A stretch of 64,000 bases of DNA from Nectonema munidae (Eukaryota; Nematomorpha; Nectonematoida; Nectonematidae): NCBI GenBank assembly GCA_030549495.1, contig JAUIRK010000894.1, positions 744,001 through 808,000 of the forward strand. Direction: 5' to 3'. The notes under the pieces were generated by a model. That model was not told the origin of the DNA. It saw only the letters and a program-made list of their open reading frames with translations, and made no database searches. Shown one piece after another: positions 10,108-22,387 of the stretch (position 1 is the stretch's first letter; every line of letters starts with the position of its first letter). A program made the position numbers and the translations under genes.

Positions 10108-12060
10108 TATAAAAAATTTAGGGTGAAATACATGATCGCGTAAAATCACATAATGACGAAGCAGCAATGTAATTAGTTGGATGAATAAGTATAGGTTGAG
10201 TGCAACTTGGAGTTACAAACACATTCATCTTCTAACAAATCGGTTTACAAAAACGTTTGCCAATAAATTTGACTCAGCTCACAAACTGCTTCTCGAATCA
10301 CATAATCTCGTAAAATGAGCATTAATGTATTTTACATATAGTTTTGGTTTACGGAAATATCGATTCACGAACGCATTAGTTCTTACACCAATGTTTAACT
10401 GTATATATCTTTTCAAGAGTAACAGTACCTCTTAAACAAACAATAGTAGTTATAATGAAGCCAGAAGTAGTTCTTAGGCATAAGTGAAAGCATATTCAAG
10501 AAGTAGTATAAGATGGCTATTGATGCTATACTTGGAAAAATATTTAACTGTCTGGCTACACTGACAATGAGATAGGATAATCTAGGAGCCAATAACAAGA
10601 ATAACAATAGTAGCCTTTAGTTTTTTTAGCCCATAAAACATATATTTGAACTTTCAACCTCCTCCATTTTTATATACAATTTGTAAAGACGTTTTTCATG
10701 CTTTAAAACAGGTATCTCCAAAGGGATCAAATATCAAACCCCTTGAGGTCTGACGTACTTTTTATGGGGTCAATATAGCCTTTAGATTCGAAGGAGAGTC
10801 GATGATAATAGAATGTGTTTAATAAACTTTTGCAGGGGAAATATATACTGAGGAATAGGAATTTTTACACTCAAATTTCATTTGTTTTATTTTCTTATAT
10901 GATAAAATACTGAAGCTTTATTTTTTACAGGTAATAACTACTTTAGCAGAAAAAATCCCATTTAAAAGATTAACTTTTAAAGTATGAAAAATAACGTTAT
11001 AAAATGACAGAAAAACATCGTACAACAATGATATCGAGAGAAACATTGCGAATATGAAGTAATCTTAAAATCCTGGCATATAAACAAGAGAGATAAGAAG
11101 TAAAACATGCAAGATAGTCCTTGAAAAAAGTAAAATAGGTGCGTTGCATTTGTTTTAGAATAATGTCATTTTTCAAAAAAGGTATCTCTTGAAGTGGCGG
11201 CATCCAAGTTAATTTGCTATTGAATGCGTTGGAAAAAATATAAAGTGATAATGTTTTTAAAATTCTGGAAAATAATTAACAAGAATTAAATTTTTTACAT
11301 TTTAAAAGTATTTTCGCATCCATAATGACAATTTGATAAATTTTTTATACAATTGTACATATTAACACAGGCGCGTAGGAACTTGTTTAAGCGGAGGGAC
11401 GCTTTCAACTAATTGATGGGATTTGAATTTTTCTCATTCATCTATATACGAAATATTATACAATCCCCATATTATGCAAAGAATATAGAAAAACTTAAAT
11501 AAATTATATTAGTATTAGTAGAATAAATAACGTGCCTTAAGTTAATAAGTTAGAAAGAAACTTTGCGAAAAATGTCTAATTAGCGATATCAAACTGTAAA
11601 AATGTTAGAAAAAAATGTCCGAATCCAACTCCAGAGTACGCCAGGTACTTACAAAAAATTCGACTCCAAATACTTTAAAAAACGAACAAGAGGCATATGT
11701 CCTGGGCGAGACTTTATTACGGCGGCAAATATAAAAAAAAGTCCATTGTTAGAAATAAAAGAAAGCTTTTAAAAATTGCTAGACAATTCTCATATAAATA
11801 AATTTTGAAAGGTGTCATGGGGAAAAAATCGACTACGTCCAGGCATCGAACATATGAATTACATTATTTAAGAGTGGGCCCAGAGGAAGGTCTCGTCACT
11901 AAAACTTTGAACTAGAAAGCCACTAGATTTTTTGGCATGGGGCGTCATATAGACATATGAGGGTCGTGCCGTCTGTAGACTTTCCATATGACTTTGCTTG
12001 TTTTAAGGTTGAGTTTTAGACACAAATTCTTTTAAAATAAATTTTAAAAATACTAAAAAA
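10108..12060. other. AT-rich intergenic DNA
   Basis: No supportable gene is present. A hAT-like end (CAGGCGCGTAGGAACTTG) lies near 11369. The sequence at 11975-12020 resembles the left flank of the hAT copy at 53928-53965 (ACTTTCCATAT then ACTTT, CTTG), so part of this stretch is itself an older repeat. Confidence 0.35.
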
Positions 12061-12064
12061 GCCT

Positions 12065-12085
12065 CCCCCCCCCCCCCCCCCCCCC
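12065..12085. repeat. Poly-C tract (21 C)
   Basis: An uninterrupted C21 run is followed by ATAATTTTAAGGAT. It is the same context (C-run then AATAATTTT) as the C-runs inside the 28-kb and 54-kb hAT-family copies, so it is probably a remnant of that family. Expect assembly and length uncertainty. Confidence 0.7.
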
Positions 12086-12559
12086 ATAATTTTAAGGATT
12101 AGCGATCCTGTTTTATGATATATAATTCATTTGTTTGTATATGAATATACAAATTGTCGAATGCAATTGTATATAATTGTTTCTTCTAAAACCTCAAGAG
12201 GATGGACACACGAGACAACCCCTCATATTTTTAGTTACTATCTTATGACCCCTAAAAATGAAGAAGACATCCAACAGCCTCTAAATTTTATTCACTATAA
12301 TCAATCACATATTACTGCTATTTAGGATAAGATTTCCTCCATGTTTCTTTGATATAATAACGAAGGGGACACAACGGTGTAAAGATCTAATTTTTTGGAG
12401 GTAATGGAGGAGTTTGACCGGAAGGCTAACTTCAAAGTATACTCACTCTATTAAACAATTTTTTCGTCCTATATTCTTTTTACTCATATTTTGTGAATGT
12501 AATATATAATACCATGTCAGATCATTTTCCAATCTTATTATCATTGGATATAAAATGTA

Positions 12560-14710
12560 AAGTTGCTCCCCACTAAGACCCCACTAAAGAGGGTGCAAAC
12601 AGAGCACAAAGTCACAAAACCTAAGGCTCTTTCAATTGAAATCAAAGAGAAAATCTTGGAACATACGTCTCTCTCCGATGAAAATCCTCACCTAGCGCAA
12701 AGCAAAATAGAAGCATTCAAAGCATCCTTACCTGCATCAAACAGAAATGCTAAAGACATCATTTTGTCGCTGTTAAACATTTGTTCGAAGTACGCCCCTA
12801 TCTTCGAATTACAAGATGTCAGAAAACTTAACGCTTTAGCCACTACTGCCTGTTTGGCGACTCAAAGCAACTGGGAAGCTGCTACTCGACAGATGAACGT
12901 ATCAGCCTTTTCACATCTGAACATCCCACCCCCAGACCCACTGTTCTTTCGAATCAAGATGCCCTACAGGGCCCAGCCGAAAGGCCGAACGAAGGGCAAA
13001 CGCCCGCCTCAGAAAAAGTAAGAAATTTCAAGAAAGTCTCAGGATTCTAGCTGGAGATCCTGACTGAACAATCCCTCCTCTCCTGTTTCGCACGCTTCGG
13101 ATGGGGAGTTGTTCTCTAACCAGCAAATAAAAGAAGCACTTGATGCTGTCGAACAGAACTCTAGCAATGGATCCTCTTCGTCTCCAATTAAGTGTGAAGT
13201 GCACCCTCGTATCAGCAGAAAAACAAGCGTTTGATGAGGCATTAGCCATTGATCCTTCTCTTCTGCCAAAGAGTTTCTGCAAAGACGTGCAAACCACAGT
13301 AAGTTCAGATCACCTAAATGCTAAAGATGTTTCTCCTACTCTTGATATTGTCTAAGATTTCTTATTTGGAGCTAATGAAAGTTTCCTATCCGTTAAAGAT
13401 GTTAATAATATTCTTAGATCGATTGAAAATCACCGCGAAGATACGTTAGTAATTGCATCCAATGATGCACTATCAAATATCCTTGAGGACCTTTTCAACA
13501 CGAACTTGGATGATGTCACAGAAGTAGAAGATAATGTTAATGAAAACGATGCGATAGAATTCCTAGACATAATCAAGTATAGCGATGATATCCCGCATCT
13601 TGGCACCTTATTTACACAATACAAATACCTCTTGAATAAAAATAGGTTCTCTAGAAGCAAATGGAGAGATCTTCTCGTTCATCATTTCGGAAGACTTCGA
13701 AGCAGACCCAAAAGAAGAATTTACCAAGTCCCCGGTCGGCTATTGCGCTGCAAAAGAATTTAAAGTCTTCAGGGAGAGAGAACCTTGAAAGCCAAAAGCA
13801 CAAAGTGGTGTCCTCCAAAGGATTTAATCAATAAAAAGTTGAAAAAAAAACGTCAATAATGGGTATGTTCCTATCCTGGTATCCAACAAACGATTTGAGA
13901 AAGTATCCTCTTTTTTCCAACCACCTATAAGTCAAGCAGAATTCATCGTCGTAATTCCTGAACTACTGAAAGAAGGTATTGTGGAAGAATGCATATCTCC
14001 CAAAATCTGCGGCCAGTATTTGTCATTCCCAAGAAGGAAAAGGAAACAAGGTTCATCCAGAATTTCGCCTACTCAAAGACCCTCTTCAAAAAGGAGGAAA
14101 TCAGACTGAAAAGAGTAACTTCTCTCAGGCACATCGAAAGACACTCGAACATTTCGCCAAAAACTTCGTCAACTTTCTCAAAATGAGTGCAATATCGTTA
14201 TAAATGAAAACAAGTCAAGACTAACGCCTTCCCCCAAAATCAAGTACCTAGGAGTAAATATTGGACTGGACAGAAGAATTATACATCTTGAGGAAAAACA
14301 AAGATCAAGGTAAAAGATGCTCTCATCATGCTAAAGTCTATGGAGTCATACGGCTTACCACCAATTAAACCGCTACAGAAGCAACTTGGATTCCTCTCTT
14401 ATTACCTAGGCACCATCCCGAAGAAGTTTAAAGCCAAACACGAATTATTTAAAAGGCAAGAAAATTGAAAACACATGCTTCAAAACTCTACTCAACGAAA
14501 TTGACACGTCATGGAGCATGACAAGCCCTAATCAGCAACCTTACATTATATTGTAACGCAACTCCGGAGCAAATTGGCTTATCCACTGGCAAGAAACACA
14601 TAATCATTCCAATAAATAGAAGAATCCCAATCCTGCTAGCCGAATTTTTAGGAGCATTACTAGCTATGTCTATAAATGATCAACCGACCAACTTAAATAT
14701 CTACTAATTT
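12560..14710 (+). mobile_element. Retroelement fossil (DIRS-like or other LTR-kin)
   Basis: An old, broken retroelement copy. The parts visible in order are a gag-like open region (about 12563-13018), a linker-like region, reverse-transcriptase-like motifs around 13950-14330, and RNase-H-like sequence to about 14710. The style of the RT motifs and the KYLG-type thumb motif suggest a DIRS-type or related element rather than a LINE. I could not see terminal repeats or a recombinase gene. The reading frame is interrupted many times (at least five), so the copy is dead and fairly old. Family placement is tentative. Confidence 0.5.
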
Positions 14711-14811
14711 TATACACCAAATCTTATGTAAATTTTATGTTAGATTTATAACAAAATTTTATTTTTTATAGATCTATTTAAAAATACAATATCATTGACG
14801 ATTTAGTTTTT

Positions 14812-14875
14812 TAAGGGTAAAAAGATGACAGCAAGATTCGTTAATCTTTTTAAGGGTAAAAAGATGGCAGCAAGA
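14812..14875. repeat. 39-bp direct repeat (two units)
   Basis: The motif TAAGGGTAAAAAGATG-(A/G)CAGCAAGATT occurs twice with a period of 39 bp (starting at 14812 and 14851). It directly abuts the hairpin at 14876-14934. Confidence 0.7.
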
Positions 14876-14934
14876 TTTAATTCGTTATGCTTAAGCGTTG
14901 AAAATTTCTCAAAGCTTAAGCATAATGAATTAAA
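14876..14934. repeat. Perfect-type hairpin, 21-bp arms
   Basis: The left arm at 14876-14896 (TTTAATTCGTTATGCTTAAG plus C) and right arm at 14914-14934 are inverted repeats with 20 of 21 positions matching. A 17-nt loop separates them. The stem would be very stable for AT-rich DNA. It could be a MITE core, the end of a fold-back element, or a structured terminator of the neighbouring retroelement fossil. Confidence 0.65.
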
Positions 14935-14937
14935 TTA

Positions 14938-15085
14938 GTTACACACGCTAATTAAATTACTCTAGAGGCTTTTGTCCAAAATTCCACCAATGAATTGGTA
15001 AAGTTTACAAGTTTGAAAGTGTAACCTAAGAGCTAAATTAGTAAAAAGGTAACCCTATTTATATATTCTTTAATTAATAGCTTAT
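14938..15085. mobile_element. Dispersed repeat with TTACAC/GTGTAA ends (copy 1)
   Basis: Inverted termini (GTTACAC at 14938, GTGTAAC ending 15025) bound an 88-bp core. Similarity to the copy at 31741-31886 continues past the right terminus to a shared ATATTCTTTAAT. The two copies share AATGAAT, AAAGTGTAA and AAAAAG landmarks. It is probably a small non-autonomous DNA element. No target duplication is evident. Confidence 0.45.
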
Positions 15086-15325
15086 AAAACGTGTTTGCCT
15101 TTTAGACAATATAAAAATCCTAAACACTATTTTGACGATGTCTGCTCGACGAACTCATCCAATAAACTAATAAACATATAGTTACATAGTAAAGCGGATA
15201 GAGAGTCGTTATGCCTAATTAACTTAGTGAAAATGATGTTGCTTTTTATGCATCAATAACCAGTGTATCAACATAGGGGTATTTTGGCAAGCACACAATG
15301 TATATCACAATTCACTTCGAGTCGG

Positions 15326-15598
15326 TTACGTGCCTTGAGCTTTGTGGTGAGAAGTAGAAAATTCAGACTCACAAAGTAGCGTTGTGAAAAACGGAATAAA
15401 AACAAGTTTCGAGTTTTGCCATAAAAACATTGATGGCATCAGTGTGCACAATCGGAATTTCTTATTTAGTTCATTCAGGGTTTCATATATATCAGTAAGA
15501 GCCATTTGTGCTACAAATCTTTCCTTGATGAAGAAACTGCAGACAGCCAGTAGGTTCACTTTTTTGTTTTCCCATAGTTCAAATAACAGGGCTAGCAT
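15326..15598 (-). pseudogene. hAT (ZBED5-like) transposase internal scrap
   Basis: The minus-strand reading LALLFELWENKKVN, then MALTDIYETLNELN, resembles the segment of ZBED5/FAM200-type hAT transposases in which LFELREE is followed by a LAYLTDIFxxLNELN motif. No complete transposase surrounds it and the downstream reading decays. Confidence is limited because only two motifs match. Confidence 0.4.
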
Positions 15599-15599
15599 G

Positions 15600-17630
15600 T
15601 TTTCTTTTGAAAGTGTTTGAAATAAAATAAAATTTGTGTTTAAAATAAAGAAGTGCGCTTAGCATCCATATCCCAACAGAGTTAGCGAGTTCATTTCAAG
15701 CATGACTGTTTCTACTTCACAATAGCTATGAATCCTGATCGTGAACCAAGCCCAGTAGGGCTGCAAAATCTTTTCAGTCCCAACTCTTGAAAAAAAACTT
15801 AGTTCTAACTTTGTTGATATTTCTAGAGTGAGAGTAAAAAGTTCCTGCTAAATTCCTTTGACAGTAATGAAGCAGTTGAAAACAAGCAATTCTGCAATCA
15901 GGTAAGCTTTTAAAAGAGACAACAGATTGAGGGAGGTATGCATCGCCCTAGACAAAATAGTTCAATCATAGTCCAAATAACTATTTGATACAATCTTCTC
16001 TTATATTGCATTTAAAAAATAAAATAAATAATAATCAATAAATAATATTTGTAAATATGCGCGACTGCTTGTGTGTCGGCGTATATTTCAGATGCTGCCG
16101 GCTAAACTATCTATTCGTAACGGTGTGAGCATATCCAAAGTGCTAGACACAATGTCACCCATCTACAATAGAGATCCTATATCCCTCTCAGACTTTAAAA
16201 TATCCATCAAAGATTTTTTATGGTTAATAAACAGTGCAATTATTTCCCCCTTGGTAGCCTCGAATTTTCCCAGTTTGGAAAACTCTGGCCTACAAACAAA
16301 ATTAAATAATTTTTCTAAAAATTCTTTTTTTTCATCTCCTAAAAATAATATCAGATTTAAAGTAGTGATGAGACTTTTAAACTCAATGAATAAAAATAAG
16401 TATCTACTAAATAATTAATTGATCGAGTTGCAACCAAATGAAAAAAAAGCGCGATAAAGTAGCTCGCTAACAGAATAATTTTGAATAATCGTTAAACTGT
16501 TTATTTGTGATTTGTTTATTACATTATTTTATTATATAGAACAAAATTTAAAAAAGCAATTAAGTCAAAACTATCATAAATATTCAGACGAAAATAATAA
16601 GCATAACAAATTTAAGTTGAATTTGTAACTTATTATATTAGATCTATGAAAAAACATTTTAGCTGAAAAAAAGAAGAAAATTTACCTTAAAAATAATTAA
16701 CCAAATATCTAAATAAAACCATCACCCAATAATATTTGTAAACTTCAAAATAGTTCACTACTTTAAAATAGTTCACTAAATCTCGTTACTTTAACTCTGA
16801 TAATCCAAAAGTTGCAAGGCTGTTGCATTTTCTAGACTAATATAAAGAAAAAAATATCAGTAGTTATTACTTGGAATTCATTACATATAAAAATAATTGC
16901 TTCTTGTGAAACTAAAAAGTAGAATTTTATACTAAAATTTTTTTTTATTAAATCATTTAACTATAAGAGATAGCGAATTTCAGAACTTTCATGATCAAAC
17001 AGCATAGGCATCGGAAAAACGGTCTAAAAAGGGGGTTTAGGCGTCATACTGGCTAAATATGAGAAAAAATAGGTTTGAAAGACAAAACTTTTATAGTATT
17101 TTAAAAATATTTGAAAATATAATTAAATTTATTAAATACTAAGAGAGCAGGAATTTAAAAAAATTAGTACAAAAAAATTAAAAAATATTATTTTTAAATA
17201 GAACAATATAAAAACAATTCTTTCTTTAATATATCATTTGCCTTTTAATTTTATTTATTATTTAATTGTTTATTTATATAATTTGAACATTTTTTCAAAT
17301 TAGTGATATGATTTGTTTCTTTTTTACATTTCACTTTTCTTAGTATCACTAATATCTTGTGATATGTGGAACAGTTCAGGGGAATTTTTAGTGTGTACTG
17401 ACTTTCACCGTTTTAGGTATTGATTTTCAAAAATTAATTGTCTGATTTCTTTTTCAATGACAAAAACATTTATTTGCATAATTTTCAATTAATTCTTCTT
17501 CTTCTTCAATGAGTTTTTAGCAGACGATTATAGAACAGCGGTCTCCCATTGTGCCTGAAAGGGTTAAACTTTTAAAAAAAAGTTAATATGTTATATCTTT
17601 ATAGTATTTGACTTATTCTTAAAATAAAAA
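15600..17630. other. AT-rich DNA without recognised gene
   Basis: Nothing supportable as a gene. A 115-codon plus-strand open frame at 16071-16418 is hydrophobic/Asn-rich and unrecognised. The stretch 17395-17570 ends TGCCTGAAAGGGTTAAAC and shares GTCTGA, TTTTTCAATGA and GCAGACGAT words with the TTAA-MITE family, so it is probably a diverged member. Confidence 0.35.
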
Positions 17631-18160
17631 AAGGCTATTAAATTATAAGTTTACGAATCTGTGCCAGCAATCTAGTCAACACTACACACCAAGGGCGTAG
17701 CTTCATACTTTCAATACTTGATTCTTTTAGTCTATAGATAATTTTTAAAGGTTTATTAGAGTTCCTAATGTTATGTGAAAGATTTTCCCTATATCTTATC
17801 AGTGGCCCGAAAACATTCTGTAAACAACCATTGAAATATTTATAGAGAAATACTCCAACTCTTTGTTTAAAAATATCTTCCACTTTCAATAATTCATTCT
17901 GAATAAAATCTCTGAAGTGTGGTCCGTCTTATTCATGTTAAAAATTACTCGTATAGCTATCTTTTGAAGAATTTGAATTCGTTTTTTCCCAAAGGGAAAC
18001 TAATTTATGATGCTATAATTAACATAAGAAAGGAATAATTGCTTATAAAGTATAAGTTTAATCTTCAATGGGAAAATATTTTTAGTAAAAAAAAATACCA
18101 ATGACTCGATTTAGATCGAGGGCCAACTGATCGATGTGTTACCTAAATTTCATTTTATTA

Positions 18161-18960
18161 TCAAATAATAACCCAAGTATTTTTACATTTTTTTTCTTCA
18201 GCAATACCTGTGGACTTTAAAAAGTTATATTTCCTATTCTTATTGGAGATTATCATGCATTTGGATTTCTTTATGTTCAAAATCAAATTATTTTCAGAAC
18301 ACCAGTTGTAGAGTTGGTCTAATTTCTTGTTCAAGTTATATGTGTCGATAACTTCACCATTTTTTACTTTAGATAAAGGAAGATAAGTGCAGATGTCGTC
18401 TGCAAAGAGCAGAAACTCAAAAAGGTTTATAAGGAAGAAAATGTTTTTGATAGCTATGCTGAAAAGTATGGGCCCCAAAATGGATTCCTGCGGGACACCA
18501 TTTTTGAGGGATAGCTTCTTAGAAAAAGCATCATTCACTTTAACAATTTAATACCTATTAATAAGGTATGAGTTTAAAAAAACAACGAATCTCTACTAAA
18601 CCCACATTCATTCAAAATCTTCCAGATTGATGAGTGATTAACTCTGTAAAAAACTTTTGACAGGTCAAAAAGAAATATTACTGTCATCCTTTTTTTCTAA
18701 AATTTCAACTGTCTTATCAATCAAATAAGAATGGAAAGATTCCGTCGAATAATGTTGGCGAAATCCTAATTGATAGTCATTTAAGTAATTTATTGAACCC
18801 AAGTAAGTCTTCAATTGATGATTTATAAATTCTTCGAATATTTTTGAAAGTGTGGGGATAATTGAGATAGGTCTGTAATTATCTACACAGTTTCTATCAT
18901 TTTTTTTTATGTACAGGTACAACTTTATGAAGCTTTAGGATTTCAGACACAATTTTTTTA
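18161..18960 (-). pseudogene. CR1-like LINE reverse transcriptase, broken
   Basis: Two RT blocks are visible: 18922-18665 (NYRPISIIPTLSKIF, YLNDYQLGFRQHYSTESF) and 18538-18161 (LKNGVPQESILGPILF, FLLFADDICTYL, NLILNIKKSKCMI). They are separated by a ~120-bp stretch with frame changes. The catalytic Asp-Asp pair is present. ORF1-type sequence runs straight into the N-terminal edge of the RT, with no room for an endonuclease. Confidence 0.75.
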
Positions 18961-19249
18961 AAAAATGTTTATAGCTTACTCCATTTAGAATGAGTGATAT
19001 CCTTTCAGCTAATTGATTGACTTTCAAATTCTCTGATTTTACATATAAAGTGTGTTGTTTATTTTCAGGCTTTCTAACTGCGTCAGCGAATGTAAATGAC
19101 AATTGCGCTGATTTTACAACATCTTTACTACAACAAATATTTTTTTGAGATTCTTTTGTTTCTTTCATCTCTTTCAGAGAGCTTGATATTAATGTCAAAT
19201 CTTTAACATGTTTATCAAAATTTGTTTTCAATGAGTAAATAACTTTGTT

Positions 19250-19519
19250 TTAGTCATCTAATTGATGTTTGAACTCATTTACTACATTGGTCAGATTAGC
19301 AATTAGTGAATTAGATTTTTCTTTTTCTCTTATTTCTGAATCACGACAATTTTGACAATGCCATTTGATTCCTTCGTTATTATATTTATCGAAAATTTTT
19401 AATAAGGAGGGATAAAATTTTTGGCAATTATAACATAGCCACTTTTCACAGCAATCGCACTTCACAAGACGAGACGATCTTACTTGACAACTTTCACATT
19501 CCCAGCTCTCATTCTCCAT
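19250..19519 (-). pseudogene. LINE ORF1 zinc-finger protein, truncated
   Basis: A 89-residue frame begins MENESWECESCQVRSSRLV. It contains an eight-ligand Cys-rich cluster with PHD-like spacing, then a Lys/Glu-rich helix, and ends at a stop before the next block. CR1-clade ORF1 proteins carry such fingers, probably for nucleic-acid or protein binding in the RNP. The start is the first ATG and looks genuine. Confidence 0.65.
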
Positions 19520-19837
19520 AAATAAAATTGAAAAGTAAAAGAGAAACTAATTACTTCAAAATTTGTCAGAAGATAATTGAGGCTTGTTGGTATTGAACTT
19601 TAGAAACAACAATTTTGATATTTAAAGAAAAATTATAGCCATTAAAAAATTGAGTAGAAAAACTTTACTAATTAATGGATGCATGGATTCAACTGCTTTT
19701 TGAGTTTTACTCTTCACACACATGTGTTAAAAAAAACTTGTTTCATTTTGATGCTTAGAAAAACTTTAGCACCCCTCTCCCCCCAATCTCCTAGTAAGGC
19801 CCTCTAACTTCCAATTAAGAACAATTTCGTAATTCAT

Positions 19838-21575
19838 TAGTTAGTGTCAGACACTAGACATAACATCATACGTAACAATACATCATACATATATTTCCTG
19901 ATACACTCAGACTTTCTCTCCCAATTGCAAGCTACATTAAAAGATTTCATTTTGATTTATTTCATCTGATATTACGTTTTTTTTGTTATTTTTTCTTTAA
20001 TAAATTTCTTCTTCTTCTTCTAATTAAGAATACATCATACATATGATTCAAGCTCTTGACACACAAAACATTATCCCATATATAAAAAACATCATACATA
20101 GGATTCCACACTCAGACACACAATTCCCTATTAATTCCATTAGTCAGTGTAAGAGACTAGACATAACATCATACGTAACAATACATCATTTCATATACAA
20201 ATATTTCCTTACACGCTCAGAGACACAATTCTCTATTATCTTACATTAGTCGGTGTCAGACACTAAACATAACATCATACATATACAAATATTTCCTTTT
20301 TCTGACACACTCAGGCACACAATTTCCTATTAATTTCCATTAGACAGTGTCAAATACTAGGCATAACATCATACGTACCAATAAATCATACATATACAAA
20401 TATTTCCTGATACACTCAGGCAAACAATTCCCTATTAATTTTCATCATAATCTCATATATAAAAAAATATCATACATAGGATTCAAGTTCCTGGCACACT
20501 CAGACACACAATTTCCTAATTCATTAGTCAGTGTCAGACACTAGACATAACATCATACGTAACAATACATCATACATATATTTCCTGATACACTCAGACA
20601 CACAATTCCCTATTAACTTACATTAGTCAGTGTTAGACACTAGACAAAATGCTATGTGTAAGAATACATCATACATAGGATTTAAGTTTTTGACACTTTC
20701 AGATACAAAATTCCCTATTAACCCATTAAGTCCCAATGTTCCCATTTGGCAACATAAGTAATTTCATCTTCGCTGGCTTTTTTCAATGACTTTGAATATA
20801 AATCATCTGCGTTTTTTTAAATATCGTGTGATTTCTATGGTAATTAATGGGTTAATTTCATTAGTCAGTGTCAGACAATAGACATAACATCATACGTAAC
20901 AATCCATCATACATATACAAATATTTTCTTTTTCTGACACGCTCAGACAAACAATTCCCTATTAATTTCCTTTAGTCAGTGTCAGACACTATACATAACA
21001 TCATACGTAACAATACAGCATACATATACAAATATTTCCCCACACGCTCGACACACAATTCGTTATTAACTTCCATTAGTCAGTGTCAGACACTAAACAT
21101 AACGCCATATGTAAAAATACATTATGCTCAGACACAAAATTCCGTATTTTCCTTTAGTCAGTGTGAGACACTAGACATAACATCATACGTAACAATACAT
21201 TATACATATACAAATATTTCCTTACACGCTCAGACACACAATTCCCTATTAATTTCCATTAGTCAATGCCAGACACTTGACATAACGCCATATGTAACAA
21301 TACATCTTACATAGGATTCAAGTTCCTAAAAAAACATAACCCCATATAACATAGGATTCAAGTTTCTGACACGCTCATACACACAATTCCCTATTAATTT
21401 CCATTAGTCAGAATATTTCCTTACACGCTCAGACACAAAATATAACGCTATATGTAAGAAAACATCATACATAGGATTGAAGTTCCTGACACACAAATCA
21501 TAACGCCATATATAAGAAAATAACATACATAGGATTTAAGTTTCTGACACGCTCAGACACAGAATTCCTATTATA
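19838..21575. repeat. ~100-bp tandem array (minisatellite/satellite)
   Basis: About 14-16 imperfect units of ~90-107 bp. The unit includes CATTAGTCAGTGTCAGACAC, TAGACATAACATCATACG, TAACAATACATCATACATA, CAAATATTTCC, ACGCTCAGACACACAATTCC and CTATTAATTTC. Several units lack the middle part, and partial units cluster at the right end (21300-21575), typical of array decay. Short open frames inside simply follow the repeat. A TTAA MITE is inserted at 20718-20855. Not CRISPR: no short conserved repeat with unique spacers. Confidence 0.85.
20718..20855. mobile_element. TTAA MITE inserted in the tandem array
   Basis: Flanking TTAA (20718-20721 and 20852-20855) bounds CCCATTAAGTCCCAATG on the left and an inverted ATTAATGGG on the right. 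Array units elsewhere read CCCTATTAATTTC, and here the sequence reads CCCTA-TTAA-element-TTAA-TTTC. The empty site is therefore visible in sister units. The internal part matches the other family copies (AACATAAGTAATTTCATCTT, CTTTGAATATAAATC). It is non-coding and non-autonomous, probably mobilised by a piggyBac transposase. Confidence 0.85.
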
Positions 21576-22387
21576 AATAATACATGACACATATACCATA
21601 AAATATGGAAGACACAAAATCAGGTGTATAGCCAATTTCACTTTTAAATTCCAAAACTACAGTGCTTGAGCAAATGTAATCAATAATTATTTTCAGCATT
21701 TTTTCAGAATATAGCAGTTAACAATAAAATCCTAAAAAGAATGGACACATGAATTATAAAATTATTAATACACCTGCAAAGTGTACATAAAAAGAAAATA
21801 ACTATAGTTAAGTAGCATAAAATACCATTATCCTCATTGTACCTCTACAGTCTACAAGAACATCATAAAATATGAATAGCATAATTTATAGGTTTTCATC
21901 TTTATATAAAATAAGTAACTATATAATAATTAAAGTTATAAGTTATTTATAAGTTATAATAATAATAACACTGACTAATGCAATACGTCTGACTGAAATG
22001 TGGCTTCTTATTTTGACAATAGGACATAGTAGTTAAAAGACACCACTCCCCTATACTTTAAGTATTTTTGATCTCTTTTGATTTTAAAGTGTGGCTACGT
22101 CTTTATACATTAAGAAATAAAAAATTAGCCGGGTAATGTGCGGTTGACTGTAAAGCAGCATAGATGGCTTATGTATGAAGCTTATTTTTTTTAATACAAT
22201 TTTCGACAAAGCCTTAACATGGAGAATTTTTCAATTAGTTTTCTTCTAGTTTGAAATATAATATAAAAACGACTAGTTTGTGTTAATGAATTTCTATTTC
22301 TCTAGTAATAAGGTATTAATATCTATATCTGATTTCAAAATTCAATCTTTTTATCATGCCCTGTAATATATCAATTAACAATATAAC

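Larger units (their letters stand above)
17638..19519 (-). mobile_element. CR1-like LINE, internally deleted and frame-broken
   Basis: Parts read in order on the minus strand. (1) An ORF1 with a PHD-like Cys finger at 19519-19250 (CESC, CDCC, CYNC, CQNC), as CR1-group ORF1 proteins have. (2) An ORF1 continuation at 19231-18935 with a serine/lysine-rich, coiled-coil-like start. (3) Reverse transcriptase from 18960 (VVPVHKK, NYRPISIIPTLSKIFEEFI). (4) The RT palm with GVPQESILGPILF and catalytic FADD at 18395-18406. (5) C-terminal RT thumb/connection to 17638 (RIQILQK-type motif, VEDIFKQRVGVFLYKY). The apurinic endonuclease that should sit between ORF1 and RT is missing. At least four frame changes or stops are present. 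The copy is dead. CR1/L2-group assignment rests on the ORF1 finger and RT motifs. Confidence 0.75.

Noticed and set aside
12560-14710. Polinton/Maverick or other large DNA virus-like element
   Set aside because: Only gag-like, RT-like and RNase-H-like signals are seen; no capsid, polymerase B, ATPase or integrase signal.
16071-16418. 115-codon plus-strand ORF
   Set aside because: Unrecognised, Asn/Lys/Ile-rich, no start context or neighbours; kept only as a remark.
20979-21314. 111-codon ORF in the tandem array
   Set aside because: Open frame follows the repeat unit; repeated peptide words mirror the DNA repeat.
19838-21575. CRISPR-like array
   Set aside because: The unit is ~100 bp and tandem, without short conserved repeats separated by unique spacers, in a eukaryotic context.
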